This document shows positions 27,815 through 37,577 of a stretch of DNA of 63,394 nucleotides, piece by piece (positions within the stretch are counted from its first letter, which is position 1; every line of letters begins with the position of its first letter). Made by a program: the position numbers and the translations under genes. The notes below the pieces were generated by a model that saw only the letters and a program-made list of their open reading frames with translations, had not been told where the DNA came from and made no database searches. This DNA is from Brevibacterium sp. (lineage in GTDB: Bacteria > Actinomycetota > Actinomycetes > Actinomycetales > Brevibacteriaceae). Location of the stretch: NCBI GenBank assembly GCA_031179165.1, contig JAPSIC010000003.1, positions 1 through 63,394 on the forward strand. Direction: 5' to 3'.

Positions 27815-29029
27815 ATGCCGATTCCGGACTTCCGGACCGAAGCCCAGACCCTGCAGGACGATCTGGTGGCACTGCGCCGCACCCTGCACGCCAATCCGGA
27901 GCTCGACCGACATCTGCCCTTCACCCAGCAGACCGTGCTCGCGGAGTTGGAGGGGCTCGGCCTCGAGATCACCACCGGCGAGTCACTGAGCTCGATCGTC
28001 GCCGTCCTCAAGGGCGAAATGCCAGGACCGGACGGGAAGCCCGGACCTGCGGTGCTGCTGCGCGGGGACATGGACGCCCTGCCCGTCGTCGAGGAGACCG
28101 GACTCGACTTCGCTTCGACCAACGGCAACATGCATGCCTGCGGACACGACATGCACACCGCCGGCCTCGTCGGGGCGGCCCGACTGCTTGCCGCCCATCG
28201 CGACGAGATCCCGGGATCGATCATCTTCATGTTCCAGCCCGCCGAGGAGACCGACGGCGGGGCCGAACCGATGATCGCCGAGGGGGTGCTCGACGCCGCC
28301 GGTGTATCTGTCATCGCCGCCTTCGGCATTCACGTCGAATCCGCCAGGCGTGGCCGCTTCACCACGAAGAGCGGGCCGCTCATGGCCGGGTTCGCCGATC
28401 TGCACTTGCGCGTCCACGGCGCCGGCGGTCACAGCTCCCAGCCGCAGGCCACCCGTGATCCTCTGCCTGCGATCGCGGAGATCGCACTGGCGCTCAACAC
28501 CATGACCACGCGCTCGTTCGACATCTTCGACCCCGTCGTCGTCTCCGTCACCCAGCTCGAGGGCTCCCAGGCCAGCAACGTCATCGCCGACTCCGCGAAG
28601 CTGACTGCCTCGATCCGCTTCCTGTCCGCGAAGTCCCTGACCCTGCTCCAGGAACGCGTCCACGAGATCGCGGAGAACATCGCGAAGGCTCACCGCTGCA
28701 CCGCCGAGGTGGACTTCCAGATCGGCTTCCCCGTGAGCGTCAACGACCCCGCCGAGACACGGACGACCCTGACCCGCCTCAGCGAGGTGTTCGGCACCGA
28801 TATGGTCGAGGAGATGGCATTCCCGCGGATGGGATCCGAGGACTTCTCTTATGTGCTCGAGAAGGTGCCGGGCACATTCGTGTTCCTCGGCGCGGCGCCC
28901 GAGGGCATCGACCCCGATGCGGAGACGAACCATTCGCCCCGCGTGCAGTTCGACGACGGGCTGCTCGGCGATCAGGCTGCGGCGTTAGCTCATTTGGCGT
29001 TCGCGCGGTTGGTTGATGAGGTGGGGTGA
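27815..29029 (+). CDS. M20-family amidohydrolase
   Basis: LRRTLHANPELDRHLPFTQQTV; LLRGDMDALPVVEETGLDFAS; HACGHDMHTAGLVGAARLL; MGSEDFSYVLEKVPG. Confidence 0.93.
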   Translation: MPIPDFRTEAQTLQDDLVALRRTLHANPELDRHLPFTQQTVLAELEGLGLEITTGESLSSIVAVLKGEMPGPDGKPGPAVLLRGDMDALPVVEETGLDFASTNGNMHACGHDMHTAGLVGAARLLAAHRDEIPGSIIFMFQPAEETDGGAEPMIAEGVLDAAGVSVIAAFGIHVESARRGRFTTKSGPLMAGFADLHLRVHGAGGHSSQPQATRDPLPAIAEIALALNTMTTRSFDIFDPVVVSVTQLEGSQASNVIADSAKLTASIRFLSAKSLTLLQERVHEIAENIAKAHRCTAEVDFQIGFPVSVNDPAETRTTLTRLSEVFGTDMVEEMAFPRMGSEDFSYVLEKVPGTFVFLGAAPEGIDPDAETNHSPRVQFDDGLLGDQAAALAHLAFARLVDEVG

Positions 29030-29065
29030 GGGGAGCACTGGTGAGACCATGCCCGTCGACACAGG

Positions 29066-29572
29066 TCACCCCGCAGGTTTCGACTCCGCCCGATGATGCC
29101 CGAACACCAGGCTCGTCTGCGTATGAGCGATGAGTTGATCGGACAGATGCTCCTCGATATAGCGATGCAGGCCGGTCGGGTGGTCGGTGGCGATGTGCAC
29201 TAGCAGATCGCGTTCGCCCGAAACCTGGAACACCTCGAGCGTCTCGGCGACACCGAGCAGTCGCTCGATGAGCTGACTCAGCTGTGACCGTCCCAGGGGC
29301 GTCACGCGCACGGCGATCATCCCGAATACATGGAGACCGAGCATCCCGTAGTCGATCTCGGTCCGGAAGCCCTTGATTATTCCGCGCCGCTTCAGGGCGT
29401 TGACCCGGCCCAGGCACGTTGAGGCGGCCAGCCCGACCCTCACGGCCAGGTCCTTGTTGGAGATCCGGGCATCGGAGCTGAGCACGCGGAGGATCTCGAG
29501 ATCCACCTCGGCGAGGTGAATGTCCTTCGAGTCCGGTCGATGATTCGCGATCAGGTCTGCATTCACCATCAA
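29066..29572 (-). CDS. Lrp/AsnC family transcriptional regulator
   Basis: HLAEVDLEILRVLSSDARISNKDLAVRVGLAASTCLGRVNALKRRGIIKGF. Confidence 0.93.
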   Translation of the reverse strand: MMVNADLIANHRPDSKDIHLAEVDLEILRVLSSDARISNKDLAVRVGLAASTCLGRVNALKRRGIIKGFRTEIDYGMLGLHVFGMIAVRVTPLGRSQLSQLIERLLGVAETLEVFQVSGERDLLVHIATDHPTGLHRYIEEHLSDQLIAHTQTSLVFGHHRAESKPAG

Positions 29573-29666
29573 TGATCACCCGATCTTTCGTCGATTCTTC
29601 AGCTCGACTCCATGGTATTCGTCGATTGGGTACTCTGAGGGAAAACCCGCCAGTGGAAGGTGACCG

Positions 29667-30932
29667 ATGGCCGCCCTTGACCGTGCCGACTGCGAGCTGC
29701 GAGACCTCAACGACCCCCTCCGGGAGTTCCGGAACGAGTTCCTCCTGCCTCCCGACACTATCTACCTCGACGGCAACTCCCTCGGCGCCCGACCCAAGGG
29801 TGCTGCCGAGCGCGCCCGCGAAGTCATCGAGGAGGAGTGGGGGACCGGCCTGATCCGGTCGTGGAACACCGCGGGTTGGTTCGAACTGCCGGTCAAGCTC
29901 GGTGAGAAGATCTCCGGCCTCATCGGGGGTGGAGCGGGAACCACGGTGATCACCGACTCCACCTCGATCAACCTGTTCAAGGCTGCCTCCGCGGGGCTGA
30001 GGATGCAGGCGACCGATGCCCCGAACCGTCGAGTGATCCTCACCCAACGGGAGAACTTCCCGTCCGACATCTACATGCTCCAGGGGCTGGCCGAGCAGCT
30101 CGGGGCCGGCTACGAGATTCGGCTCGTCGACGACGCCGAGGTGGCGGCGGGCTTCCCGACCACGCTCACCGACGAGGTGGCGCTCGTCGTCCTCACCCAC
30201 GTCAACTACCGCACGGGCCGGCTCTTCGACCTCGAATCGACCACCTCGGCGATCCATGCGGCCGGAGCCAGGGTGATCTGGGACCTCTGCCATTCGGCAG
30301 GAGCCCTTGAGATCGACCTGGCGGGTGCGGACGCCGACATGGCCGTGGGCTGTACCTACAAGTTCCTCAACGGGGGTCCGGGCTCCCCGGCATTCATCTG
30401 GGTCGCCGAGGCGCTGCAGGAGCGGTTCGCCCAACCGCTGTCCGGATGGTGGAGCCACGAGAATCCCTTCGAGATGTCGCCCGAGTACGCCCCCGCTGCG
30501 GGCAGCCGACGATACCTGACCGGAACCCAGGGCATCGTCTCCATGTCCGTGGCTGAGCTGGGTCTCGACATCTTCGGCAAGGTCGACATGGCCGCGGTGA
30601 GGGCGAAGTCGCTGGAGCTGGGCGATGCGTTCATCGAGCTCGTCGAGGCGCGGTTGTCCGACCATCCGATCGAGATCGTCACACCCCGCGAGCACGAGCA
30701 CCGCGGGTCCCAGGTCTCGATCGCCCACCCCGAGGGCTTCGCCGTCATGAGCGCCCTGATCGAACGCGGGATCATCGGCGACTACCGTGAGCCGTCCGTG
30801 CTCCGTTTCGGCCTGACCCCGCTCTACCTCGGTTTCACCGACGTCTGGGACACCGTCGACGCCCTGCGCGACATCCTCGACAACCGCCTCTGGGACGCGC
30901 CGCAGCACCGGGTCCGCGGGGCCGTCACCTGA
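29667..30932 (+). CDS. kynU: Kynureninase
   Basis: LPPDTIYLDGNSLGARPKGA; WDLCHSAGALEIDLAGADADMAVGCTYKFLNGGPGSPAFIWV. Confidence 0.95.
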   Translation: MAALDRADCELRDLNDPLREFRNEFLLPPDTIYLDGNSLGARPKGAAERAREVIEEEWGTGLIRSWNTAGWFELPVKLGEKISGLIGGGAGTTVITDSTSINLFKAASAGLRMQATDAPNRRVILTQRENFPSDIYMLQGLAEQLGAGYEIRLVDDAEVAAGFPTTLTDEVALVVLTHVNYRTGRLFDLESTTSAIHAAGARVIWDLCHSAGALEIDLAGADADMAVGCTYKFLNGGPGSPAFIWVAEALQERFAQPLSGWWSHENPFEMSPEYAPAAGSRRYLTGTQGIVSMSVAELGLDIFGKVDMAAVRAKSLELGDAFIELVEARLSDHPIEIVTPREHEHRGSQVSIAHPEGFAVMSALIERGIIGDYREPSVLRFGLTPLYLGFTDVWDTVDALRDILDNRLWDAPQHRVRGAVT

Positions 30933-30934
30933 CG

Positions 30935-31741
30935 ATGAGCGCATCCGACCCGCTCCTCGAGGACGCCGCACTCACCCGACTCGCCGAGGCGGGGGCGGTC
31001 CGCCCGTCCGACCCCGTCATGCACTGCAACTATGGACCCCACCCCGACCAGTTCGTCGAGGTCCACGGAGTGCCGGCGGAGGACTCGCCAGTGGTGGTCT
31101 TCGTCCATGGCGGGTACTTCCGTGAGCACATCGACCTCTCCCACGCCCGCCCGCTCGCCCGGGCCCTCGCCGCTGCGGGGGCGGTGTGCGTGCTCGTCGA
31201 GTATCGCCGGGTCGGCGGGGCGCACTGCCGCTCCGACGTCACCGCGGCACTCGACTTCACGCTCGACTCCCTGCCGCAGTGGGGTCTCGGTCCAACGGCA
31301 CGTGAGCGGGTGACAGTCTCCGGTCATTCCGCGGGCGGGTGCCTGGTCCTGGCCTGGGCATCTCACCTCGGCGAGGCCGGGCCGCCGGTGCGACTGCGGC
31401 CCCTCGCACCGGTCACCGACCTGTTCCGGGAGGTCGTCGACGGCCTGGGGAACGGCGCGGTGCTCGACTACATGGGCCTGCGGCCCGAGGAGGACCTGGC
31501 CGCCTACCTCGAGGAGGATCCGAGGTCGCGAGCCGCGCTCATCCCCGATCGAGTCGATGTCCTCACCCTCCACGGGGACGCCGACGCCACCGTCGACATC
31601 GACTTCTCCCGCGCCTTTCCCGCGCGGCTGCGCGAACTGACCGGCGCGAACCACGCCGACCTCGTCGACCCCGAATCGGAGCACTTCCCCGCGGTCGTCG
31701 ATTTCCTCCTCGAGGCCGCAGGCCCGGAGCCGAGAACCTGA
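30935..31741 (+). CDS. Alpha/beta hydrolase, probable kynurenine formamidase
   Basis: VVVFVHGGYFREHIDLSHARPLARAL; VTVSGHSAGGCLVLAWA; directly follows kynU. Confidence 0.82.
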   Translation: MSASDPLLEDAALTRLAEAGAVRPSDPVMHCNYGPHPDQFVEVHGVPAEDSPVVVFVHGGYFREHIDLSHARPLARALAAAGAVCVLVEYRRVGGAHCRSDVTAALDFTLDSLPQWGLGPTARERVTVSGHSAGGCLVLAWASHLGEAGPPVRLRPLAPVTDLFREVVDGLGNGAVLDYMGLRPEEDLAAYLEEDPRSRAALIPDRVDVLTLHGDADATVDIDFSRAFPARLRELTGANHADLVDPESEHFPAVVDFLLEAAGPEPRT

Positions 31742-31824
31742 GGCCGGCGGCCGCAGCCTCGGCGGCTGCCCCGCGGCAGTGCCGCAGGGTCGCGATGCGG
31801 GGAAGCCTGGGGCAGGCCGGAGGG

Positions 31825-32712
31825 TCAGGCGCGAGCCACCGTGGACCGCACATGCTCCGCCGCCGGTCCGGCGCACCGCGCGCGGATCCGGGCGAAGAGC
31901 TCGACGCTCGTGGTCCCGGGCCAGTCGGCGGGCAGGGCCGCGGGCGGCAGGCCGGGGTCGAGATAGGGAATCGCCTTCCAGTCGTCGACACAGCGCAGCT
32001 GGGTGAGGAACGCCGCGCGCGGCTCGAGTGAGCTCGGAGGCGCCGACGCATCCTGGACGAGGGGCCGGTAGGCGGAGGCGAACTCCTCGTGCCTGGCGGC
32101 GAGCCTCTCGAGATCCCACCACTGGGCCGCCGCCTCGGCGAAGGTGCCCGGTGTCGACGGGGTCTCGGTGATGAAGATCGTCGCCGCCGAACGCACGGAC
32201 AGGGCCACGAGCAGCTCCTCCGCCTCCTGTCGCAGATGGGCCGGAGCGATCCACAGCCCGTCGGCGACGGCACCGAATCCCAGCCCGGCGAGGCCTCGGC
32301 GCAGCTGGGTCCGGCGTGACCGATCGACCTCGGGCAGGGAGTAGGAGACGAGGCACCACGGGTCGTCCAACTCCTGGACCCGGTAGGAGAAGATCCTCCG
32401 GTCCCCGCGTTCGAGACCCGTCACGGTGATCGGGTCGAGCCGATACCCGGCGATCGCGTCACGCTTGTCGGCGATGAGCAGATTCCGGTCCATTCCCGGG
32501 TTCGCGCTGACGCGGGAGATCGCGCTGCGAACACTCGTCGGGGACACCCCGGCGGCGGCGAGGAGCTCGGACAGGGCGGAGACGGGAATCCATCCGCCCA
32601 GGTCGCGCAGATGGAGGCCGACGAAGGTCCGGAGCAGGGACGTCGCCGAACCCGGCGCGGAGCCCGGTGCCGTAATCGGCACCGAACCCGGCGCCGAGTT
32701 GAGACCGGCCAT
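31825..32712 (-). CDS. PaaX-family transcriptional regulator
   Basis: RTFVGLHLRDLGGWIPVSALSELLAAAGVSPTSVRSAISRV; DDPWCLVSYSLPEVDRSRRTQLRRGLAGLGFGAVADGLWIAP. Confidence 0.85.
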   Translation of the reverse strand: MAGLNSAPGSVPITAPGSAPGSATSLLRTFVGLHLRDLGGWIPVSALSELLAAAGVSPTSVRSAISRVSANPGMDRNLLIADKRDAIAGYRLDPITVTGLERGDRRIFSYRVQELDDPWCLVSYSLPEVDRSRRTQLRRGLAGLGFGAVADGLWIAPAHLRQEAEELLVALSVRSAATIFITETPSTPGTFAEAAAQWWDLERLAARHEEFASAYRPLVQDASAPPSSLEPRAAFLTQLRCVDDWKAIPYLDPGLPPAALPADWPGTTSVELFARIRARCAGPAAEHVRSTVARA

Positions 32713-32717
32713 GGGAC

Positions 32718-33671
32718 TCAGCGCTCCTCGGCGCCCGCGGACCCGTGGCCCATCGGGCACCCTCCGCCGGCGTCGGAGCGGTGTGAACCCGCCGCGGCGC
32801 CGGGAGCGTCGATCCTGGTCCGGATCTCGAACAGCTCGGGGAAGAAGGTGAGGTCGAGCGCCTTCTGCAGGAAGCCCACGCCGCTCGACCCGCCGGTGCC
32901 GCGCTTGTGGCCGATGATCCGCAGCACGGTCCGCATGTGCCGGTAGCGCCAGAACTGGAAGTTCTCCTCGAGGTCGACGAGCTCCTCGCAGCTTTCGTAC
33001 TCGAGCCAGTAGTCCTGCGGGTTCTCATAGATGATTCGGAAGGTCTCGAGCAGATCCGCGTCGAAGGTGTGGGCGTGGGTGACATCGCGCTCGAGCAGCC
33101 GCTGGGGGACCGGCAGGCCCCGTCGGGCGAGGAAGCGGAGGAACTCGTCGTAGACGCTGGGTTCGCCGAGGAGCGTCTCGAGCTGGGTCCGGGCCTCGGG
33201 CTCGCCGTCGAAGACGGGCAGCATCCCGGCGTTCTTGTTGCCGAGGAGGAACTCGACCGCCCGGTACTGCCAGGACTGGAAGCCGGAGGACTGGCCGAGC
33301 TGGTCGCGGAACCCGACGTACTCGCTCGGGGTCAGGGTCGCGAGCACCGACCACTGCTCGGTGAGCGTCTTCTGGATGTGCTTGACCCGGGCGATGCGCT
33401 TGAGCGCGGGCTGGAGCCGGTCCTCACGGATGAGCTCGCGGGCGTCGAGGAGCTCGTGGATGACGAGCTTGAGCCACAGCTCGGTGGTCTGGTGCTGGAT
33501 GATGAACAGCAGCTCGTCATGGTGGACCGGGTCGCTGACGGGATTCTGCGCGCTCAGCAGCAGATCGAGGTCGAGATACGACCCGTAGGTCATCCGCCCC
33601 GCGAGGTCCCGGTGGATGCCGTCCTCGAGTCGACGTTCGTTCGTCTCGGCGGTCTGGGTGTCATGGCTCAT
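32718..33671 (-). CDS. kynA: Tryptophan 2,3-dioxygenase
   Basis: [77 protein letters not shown]. Confidence 0.97.
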   Translation of the reverse strand: MSHDTQTAETNERRLEDGIHRDLAGRMTYGSYLDLDLLLSAQNPVSDPVHHDELLFIIQHQTTELWLKLVIHELLDARELIREDRLQPALKRIARVKHIQKTLTEQWSVLATLTPSEYVGFRDQLGQSSGFQSWQYRAVEFLLGNKNAGMLPVFDGEPEARTQLETLLGEPSVYDEFLRFLARRGLPVPQRLLERDVTHAHTFDADLLETFRIIYENPQDYWLEYESCEELVDLEENFQFWRYRHMRTVLRIIGHKRGTGGSSGVGFLQKALDLTFFPELFEIRTRIDAPGAAAGSHRSDAGGGCPMGHGSAGAEER

Positions 33672-33683
33672 GAACCCAGTCTA

Positions 33684-33717
33684 TTGCAGGAATCGTCCGA
33701 ACGGACAGTTCATGCAA
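33684..33717. promoter_or_regulatory. 34-bp dyad upstream of tryptophan 2,3-dioxygenase
   Basis: TTGCA-N6-GTCCG-AA-CGGAC-N6-TGCAA. Confidence 0.55.
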
Positions 33718-33746
33718 CATAAGGCTGAGTGGGGAGAGGCGCTCGC

Positions 33747-34376
33747 TCAGATCAGGGCGCCGCGAACGGTGGTCTCGAACTCACGCACATGCTCGGCGGC
33801 GAGCTGCTCGGCGCGGTCCTCGTCGGCGGCCAGCACGGCCTTGAGCAGGTCCGTGTGCTCGCGGATGTGCCGGGTGACGTCCGGGATCCGGGGGAGCACG
33901 AGGCACCAGATCCGCGTCGCGAGATCGTCGAGGCGGACCAGGGTCTCCTTGAGGTGCGGGTTGTCGACGGCGGAGTAGATGAGCCGGTGGACGTCGAGGT
34001 CGCGCTCCATCAGGTGTCGCGGGTCGTCGTCGGGGTCGAGCCCGTCGATCGCGGTGATCGTCGAGACGAACTCCGCGCGCAGCTCGGGGGTGAGGTTGGC
34101 CGCCGCCCGCCGCGCGGCCAGGGGCTCGAGGACCAGGCGCATCTCGGAGATCGCCGCGAGGTCGGTGATGTCGACGTTGGAGGCGAAGGTTCCCCTCCGG
34201 GGGAAGGAGACGACGAGGTGGTCGCGCTCGAGATGCTTGAGCGCCTCGCGCACCGGGGTCCGTCCGACCTCGAGCTCGGCGCTCAGGGCCGCCTCGTTGA
34301 TGGCCTCACCGGGGACGATGTCGAGCATGATGAGGCGATGCCGGATCGTGTCATAGGCGCGCTGAGCCAGTGACAT
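33747..34376 (-). CDS. GntR family (FCD) transcriptional regulator
   Basis: [50 protein letters not shown]. Confidence 0.92.
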   Translation of the reverse strand: MSLAQRAYDTIRHRLIMLDIVPGEAINEAALSAELEVGRTPVREALKHLERDHLVVSFPRRGTFASNVDITDLAAISEMRLVLEPLAARRAAANLTPELRAEFVSTITAIDGLDPDDDPRHLMERDLDVHRLIYSAVDNPHLKETLVRLDDLATRIWCLVLPRIPDVTRHIREHTDLLKAVLAADEDRAEQLAAEHVREFETTVRGALI

Positions 34377-34490
34377 CGTCTGCGATTCCTTCTCGATCAC
34401 CCGCTGCTCCCTCTTCGCCTGCAGCCCGCCCGAAGAATTCTTCCCGTACCCCTGGACAAAGCTCGTCAACAGTTCCTAGACTACAGGAAC

Positions 34491-34510
34491 ACAACTGATA
34501 TATTAGTTGT
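34491..34510. promoter_or_regulatory. 20-bp near-perfect palindrome, candidate GntR operator
   Basis: ACAACTGATA|TATTAGTTGT (9/10 positions symmetric), 25 bp upstream of glyA. Confidence 0.6.
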
Positions 34511-34535
34511 AGATCAACGGATCGAAGGAGATCAC

Positions 34536-35948
34536 ATGACACAGCAGCTCGCGGACCAGGCAGCGACGCTCGACCAGACCGGAACCGACACCGCCTTCTC
34601 GGGCGAGGGGCAGACTCCCGCAGTGAGATTCGAGAGTCGGGAACCGAGCGAATTGAGCACGCCCATCGGCGAGCTCGACCCGGAGATCGCCGGCCTCATC
34701 GACGCCGAACTCTCGCGTCAGCGCGAGGGACTGGAGATGATCGCCTCCGAGAACCACACCGCCACCGCCGTCATGGCCGCGCAGGGCTCGGTGCTGACGA
34801 ACAAGTACGCCGAGGGCTACCCGGGCCGCCGCTACTACGGCGGCTGCGAGCACGTCGACGAGGTCGAGCGCCTCGCCATCTCCCGCGTCAAGGACCTGTT
34901 CGGGGCCGCCTACGCCAATGTCCAGCCCCACTCGGGCGCCCAGGCCAACGCCGCCGTCATGCACGCCCTGATCAAGCCGGGCGACACCGTGCTCGGGCTC
35001 GACCTCGCCCACGGCGGTCACCTCACCCACGGGATGAAGCTCAACTTCTCCGGTCGTCTCTACAACATCGTCGCCTACGGCGTCGCCGGGGAGACCCACC
35101 GCGTCGACATGGCCGAGGTCGAGCGCCTCGCCATCGAGCACAAGCCCAGCCTCATCGTCGCCGGCTGGTCCGCCTACACCCGCCACCTCGACTTCGCCGA
35201 GTTCCGCCGCATCGCCGACGCCGTCGGCGCCTACCTCATGGTCGACATGGCCCACTTCGCGGGCCTCGTCGCCGCCGGCCTCCACCCGAACCCGGTTCCG
35301 CACGCCCACGTCGTCACCTCGACGACCCACAAGACGCTCGGCGGACCCCGCGGTGGCATCATCCTCAGCAGCACCCCGGAGATCGCGAAGAAGATCAACT
35401 CCGCCGTCTTCCCCGGTCAGCAGGGCGGACCGCTCGAGCACGTGATCGCCGGCAAGGCCGTGGCCTTCGGCCTCGCCGCCTCCGAGACCTTCGCCGAGAA
35501 GCAGGCCCGGACGCTGGCCGGCTCGTACGAGCTCGCGCGCCGCCTGTCCGAGGACGACGTCACCGAGGCCGGCATCGGCGTCGTCACCGGCGGCACCGAC
35601 GTCCACCTCGTCCTCGTCGACCTGCGCAACTCCGCACTCGACGGACAGCAGGCCGAGGACCTCCTCGCCGAGGTGGGGATCACCGTCAACCGCAACGCCG
35701 TGCCGTTCGACCCGCGTCCGCCGATGGTCACCTCCGGACTGCGGATCGGCACCCCGGCCCTGGCCAGCCGCGGATTCGGCACCGACGCCTTCGCCGAGGT
35801 CGCCGACATCATCGCCGAGGCGCTCAAGGCCGGCACCGCCGAAGGCGGAGCCGACCCGGCCCTGCTGGCGAGCCTGGCCGACCGCGTCACGGCCCTCGCC
35901 GACGCCCACCCGCTCTACCCGCACCTCGACTCGATCGGAGCCCGCTGA
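34536..35948 (+). CDS. glyA: Serine hydroxymethyltransferase
   Basis: [66 protein letters not shown]. Confidence 0.97.
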   Translation: MTQQLADQAATLDQTGTDTAFSGEGQTPAVRFESREPSELSTPIGELDPEIAGLIDAELSRQREGLEMIASENHTATAVMAAQGSVLTNKYAEGYPGRRYYGGCEHVDEVERLAISRVKDLFGAAYANVQPHSGAQANAAVMHALIKPGDTVLGLDLAHGGHLTHGMKLNFSGRLYNIVAYGVAGETHRVDMAEVERLAIEHKPSLIVAGWSAYTRHLDFAEFRRIADAVGAYLMVDMAHFAGLVAAGLHPNPVPHAHVVTSTTHKTLGGPRGGIILSSTPEIAKKINSAVFPGQQGGPLEHVIAGKAVAFGLAASETFAEKQARTLAGSYELARRLSEDDVTEAGIGVVTGGTDVHLVLVDLRNSALDGQQAEDLLAEVGITVNRNAVPFDPRPPMVTSGLRIGTPALASRGFGTDAFAEVADIIAEALKAGTAEGGADPALLASLADRVTALADAHPLYPHLDSIGAR

Positions 35949-37165
35949 TGGCAGACATGCTCCCGGAGCACCCGGATTTCCTCTGGCGCAACCCCGACCC
36001 CAAACCCTCCTACGAGGCGATCATCGTCGGCGGCGGCGGGCACGGTCTGGCCACCGCCTACTACCTTGCGAAGAACCACGGGATGACGAACATCGCCATC
36101 CTCGAGAAGGGCTGGCTGGCCGGCGGCAACATGGCTCGCAACACGACCATCATCCGGTCGAACTACCTCTGGGACGAGTCGGCCGCCATCTACGAGCACT
36201 CCCTCAAACTGTGGGAGCAGCTGCCCGAGGAGCTCGAGTACGACTTCCTCTTCTCCCAGCGCGGAGTGCTCAACCTCGCCCACACCCTCCAAGACGTGCG
36301 CGAGTCCAGGCGCCGGGTGAACGCGAACGTCCTCAACGGCGTCGACGCCGAATGGCTCGACCCGCAGCAGGTCAAGGAAGTCTGCCCGATCATCAACATC
36401 GGCGACGACATCCGCTACCCCGTCATGGGCGGGACCTACCAGCCGCGAGCGGGCATCGCCAAGCACGATCACGTCGCCTGGGCCTTCGCCCGCAAGTGCG
36501 ACGAAATGGGCGTCGACATCATCCAGAACTGTGAGGTCACCGACCTCATCACGATCGCCGGCAAGGTCATCGGGGTCGAGACCAACCGGGGCCGGATCGC
36601 CACCGAGAGGGTCGGACTCGCCGTCGCCGGCGACTCCGCCGGGCTCGCGGAGAAGGCCGGCGTGCGCCTGCCGATCCAGACGCACCCGCTGCAGGCGCTC
36701 GTGTCCGAGCTGTTCGAACCCGTCCACCCGACGGTCGTGATGTCCAACCACGTCCACGTCTACGTCTCCCAGGCGCACAAGGGCGAACTCGTCATGGGCG
36801 CCGGCGTCGACGCCTACAACGGCTTCGGTCAGCGCGGGGGCTTCCACGTCATCGAGGAGCAGCTCTCGGCCGCGGTCGAGCTGTTCCCCATCTTCTCCCG
36901 CGCGCACCTGCTGCGGACCTGGGGCGGCAACGTCGATGTCACCCTCGACGCCTCACCGATCGTGTCGACGACCGAGGTCGAGGGACTGTTCGTCAACTGC
37001 GGCTGGGGCACCGGCGGGTTCAAGGGCACTCCGGGAGCGGGCTTCTCCTTCGCTCACACCGTGGCCAACGGAACCCCGCACGAGCTCAATGCGCCGTTCG
37101 CGCTCGAACGCTTCGAGACCGGCCACCTCATCGACGAACACGGCGCCGCCGCCGTGGCGCACTGA
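35948..37165 (+). CDS. soxB: Sarcosine oxidase subunit beta
   Basis: [51 protein letters not shown]. Confidence 0.96.
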   Translation: MADMLPEHPDFLWRNPDPKPSYEAIIVGGGGHGLATAYYLAKNHGMTNIAILEKGWLAGGNMARNTTIIRSNYLWDESAAIYEHSLKLWEQLPEELEYDFLFSQRGVLNLAHTLQDVRESRRRVNANVLNGVDAEWLDPQQVKEVCPIINIGDDIRYPVMGGTYQPRAGIAKHDHVAWAFARKCDEMGVDIIQNCEVTDLITIAGKVIGVETNRGRIATERVGLAVAGDSAGLAEKAGVRLPIQTHPLQALVSELFEPVHPTVVMSNHVHVYVSQAHKGELVMGAGVDAYNGFGQRGGFHVIEEQLSAAVELFPIFSRAHLLRTWGGNVDVTLDASPIVSTTEVEGLFVNCGWGTGGFKGTPGAGFSFAHTVANGTPHELNAPFALERFETGHLIDEHGAAAVAH

Positions 37166-37181
37166 TCCCAGAAGGACCGAC

Positions 37182-37577
37182 ATGCTGCTCATCGAATGCC
37201 CGAACTGCGGGCCCCGCGACGAAACCGAATTCCACTACGGGGGACAGGCCCACGTGGCCTACCCCGAGGACCCCTACGCCCTGACCGACAAGGAATGGGC
37301 CGAGTACCTCTTCTACCGCGACAACACCCGCGGACTCTACGCCGAACGGTGGAGCCACAGCCTCGGCTGCCGCAAATGGTTCAACGCCGTGCGCGACACC
37401 GTCACCTACGAGATCACGACCGTCTACCCGATGGGCCAGCCCTGCCCGGTGGACCTGCGGACCGGTGAGCGGATCCGCACCGCCGCGGATTCGGGTTCCG
37501 ACGCCGAGGCGGGTGGCGGTTCCGGCGGCTCCTCGAACTCCGCCGACACGACCATTGAAAGCGAGGTGGGCCGATGA
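37182..37577 (+). CDS. soxD: Sarcosine oxidase subunit delta
   Basis: [51 protein letters not shown]. Confidence 0.95.
   Translation: MLLIECPNCGPRDETEFHYGGQAHVAYPEDPYALTDKEWAEYLFYRDNTRGLYAERWSHSLGCRKWFNAVRDTVTYEITTVYPMGQPCPVDLRTGERIRTAADSGSDAEAGGGSGGSSNSADTTIESEVGR

Noticed and set aside
28779-30971. 730-aa minus-strand ORF
   Set aside because: Antisense to kynU and overlaps the Lrp gene; no recognisable domain.
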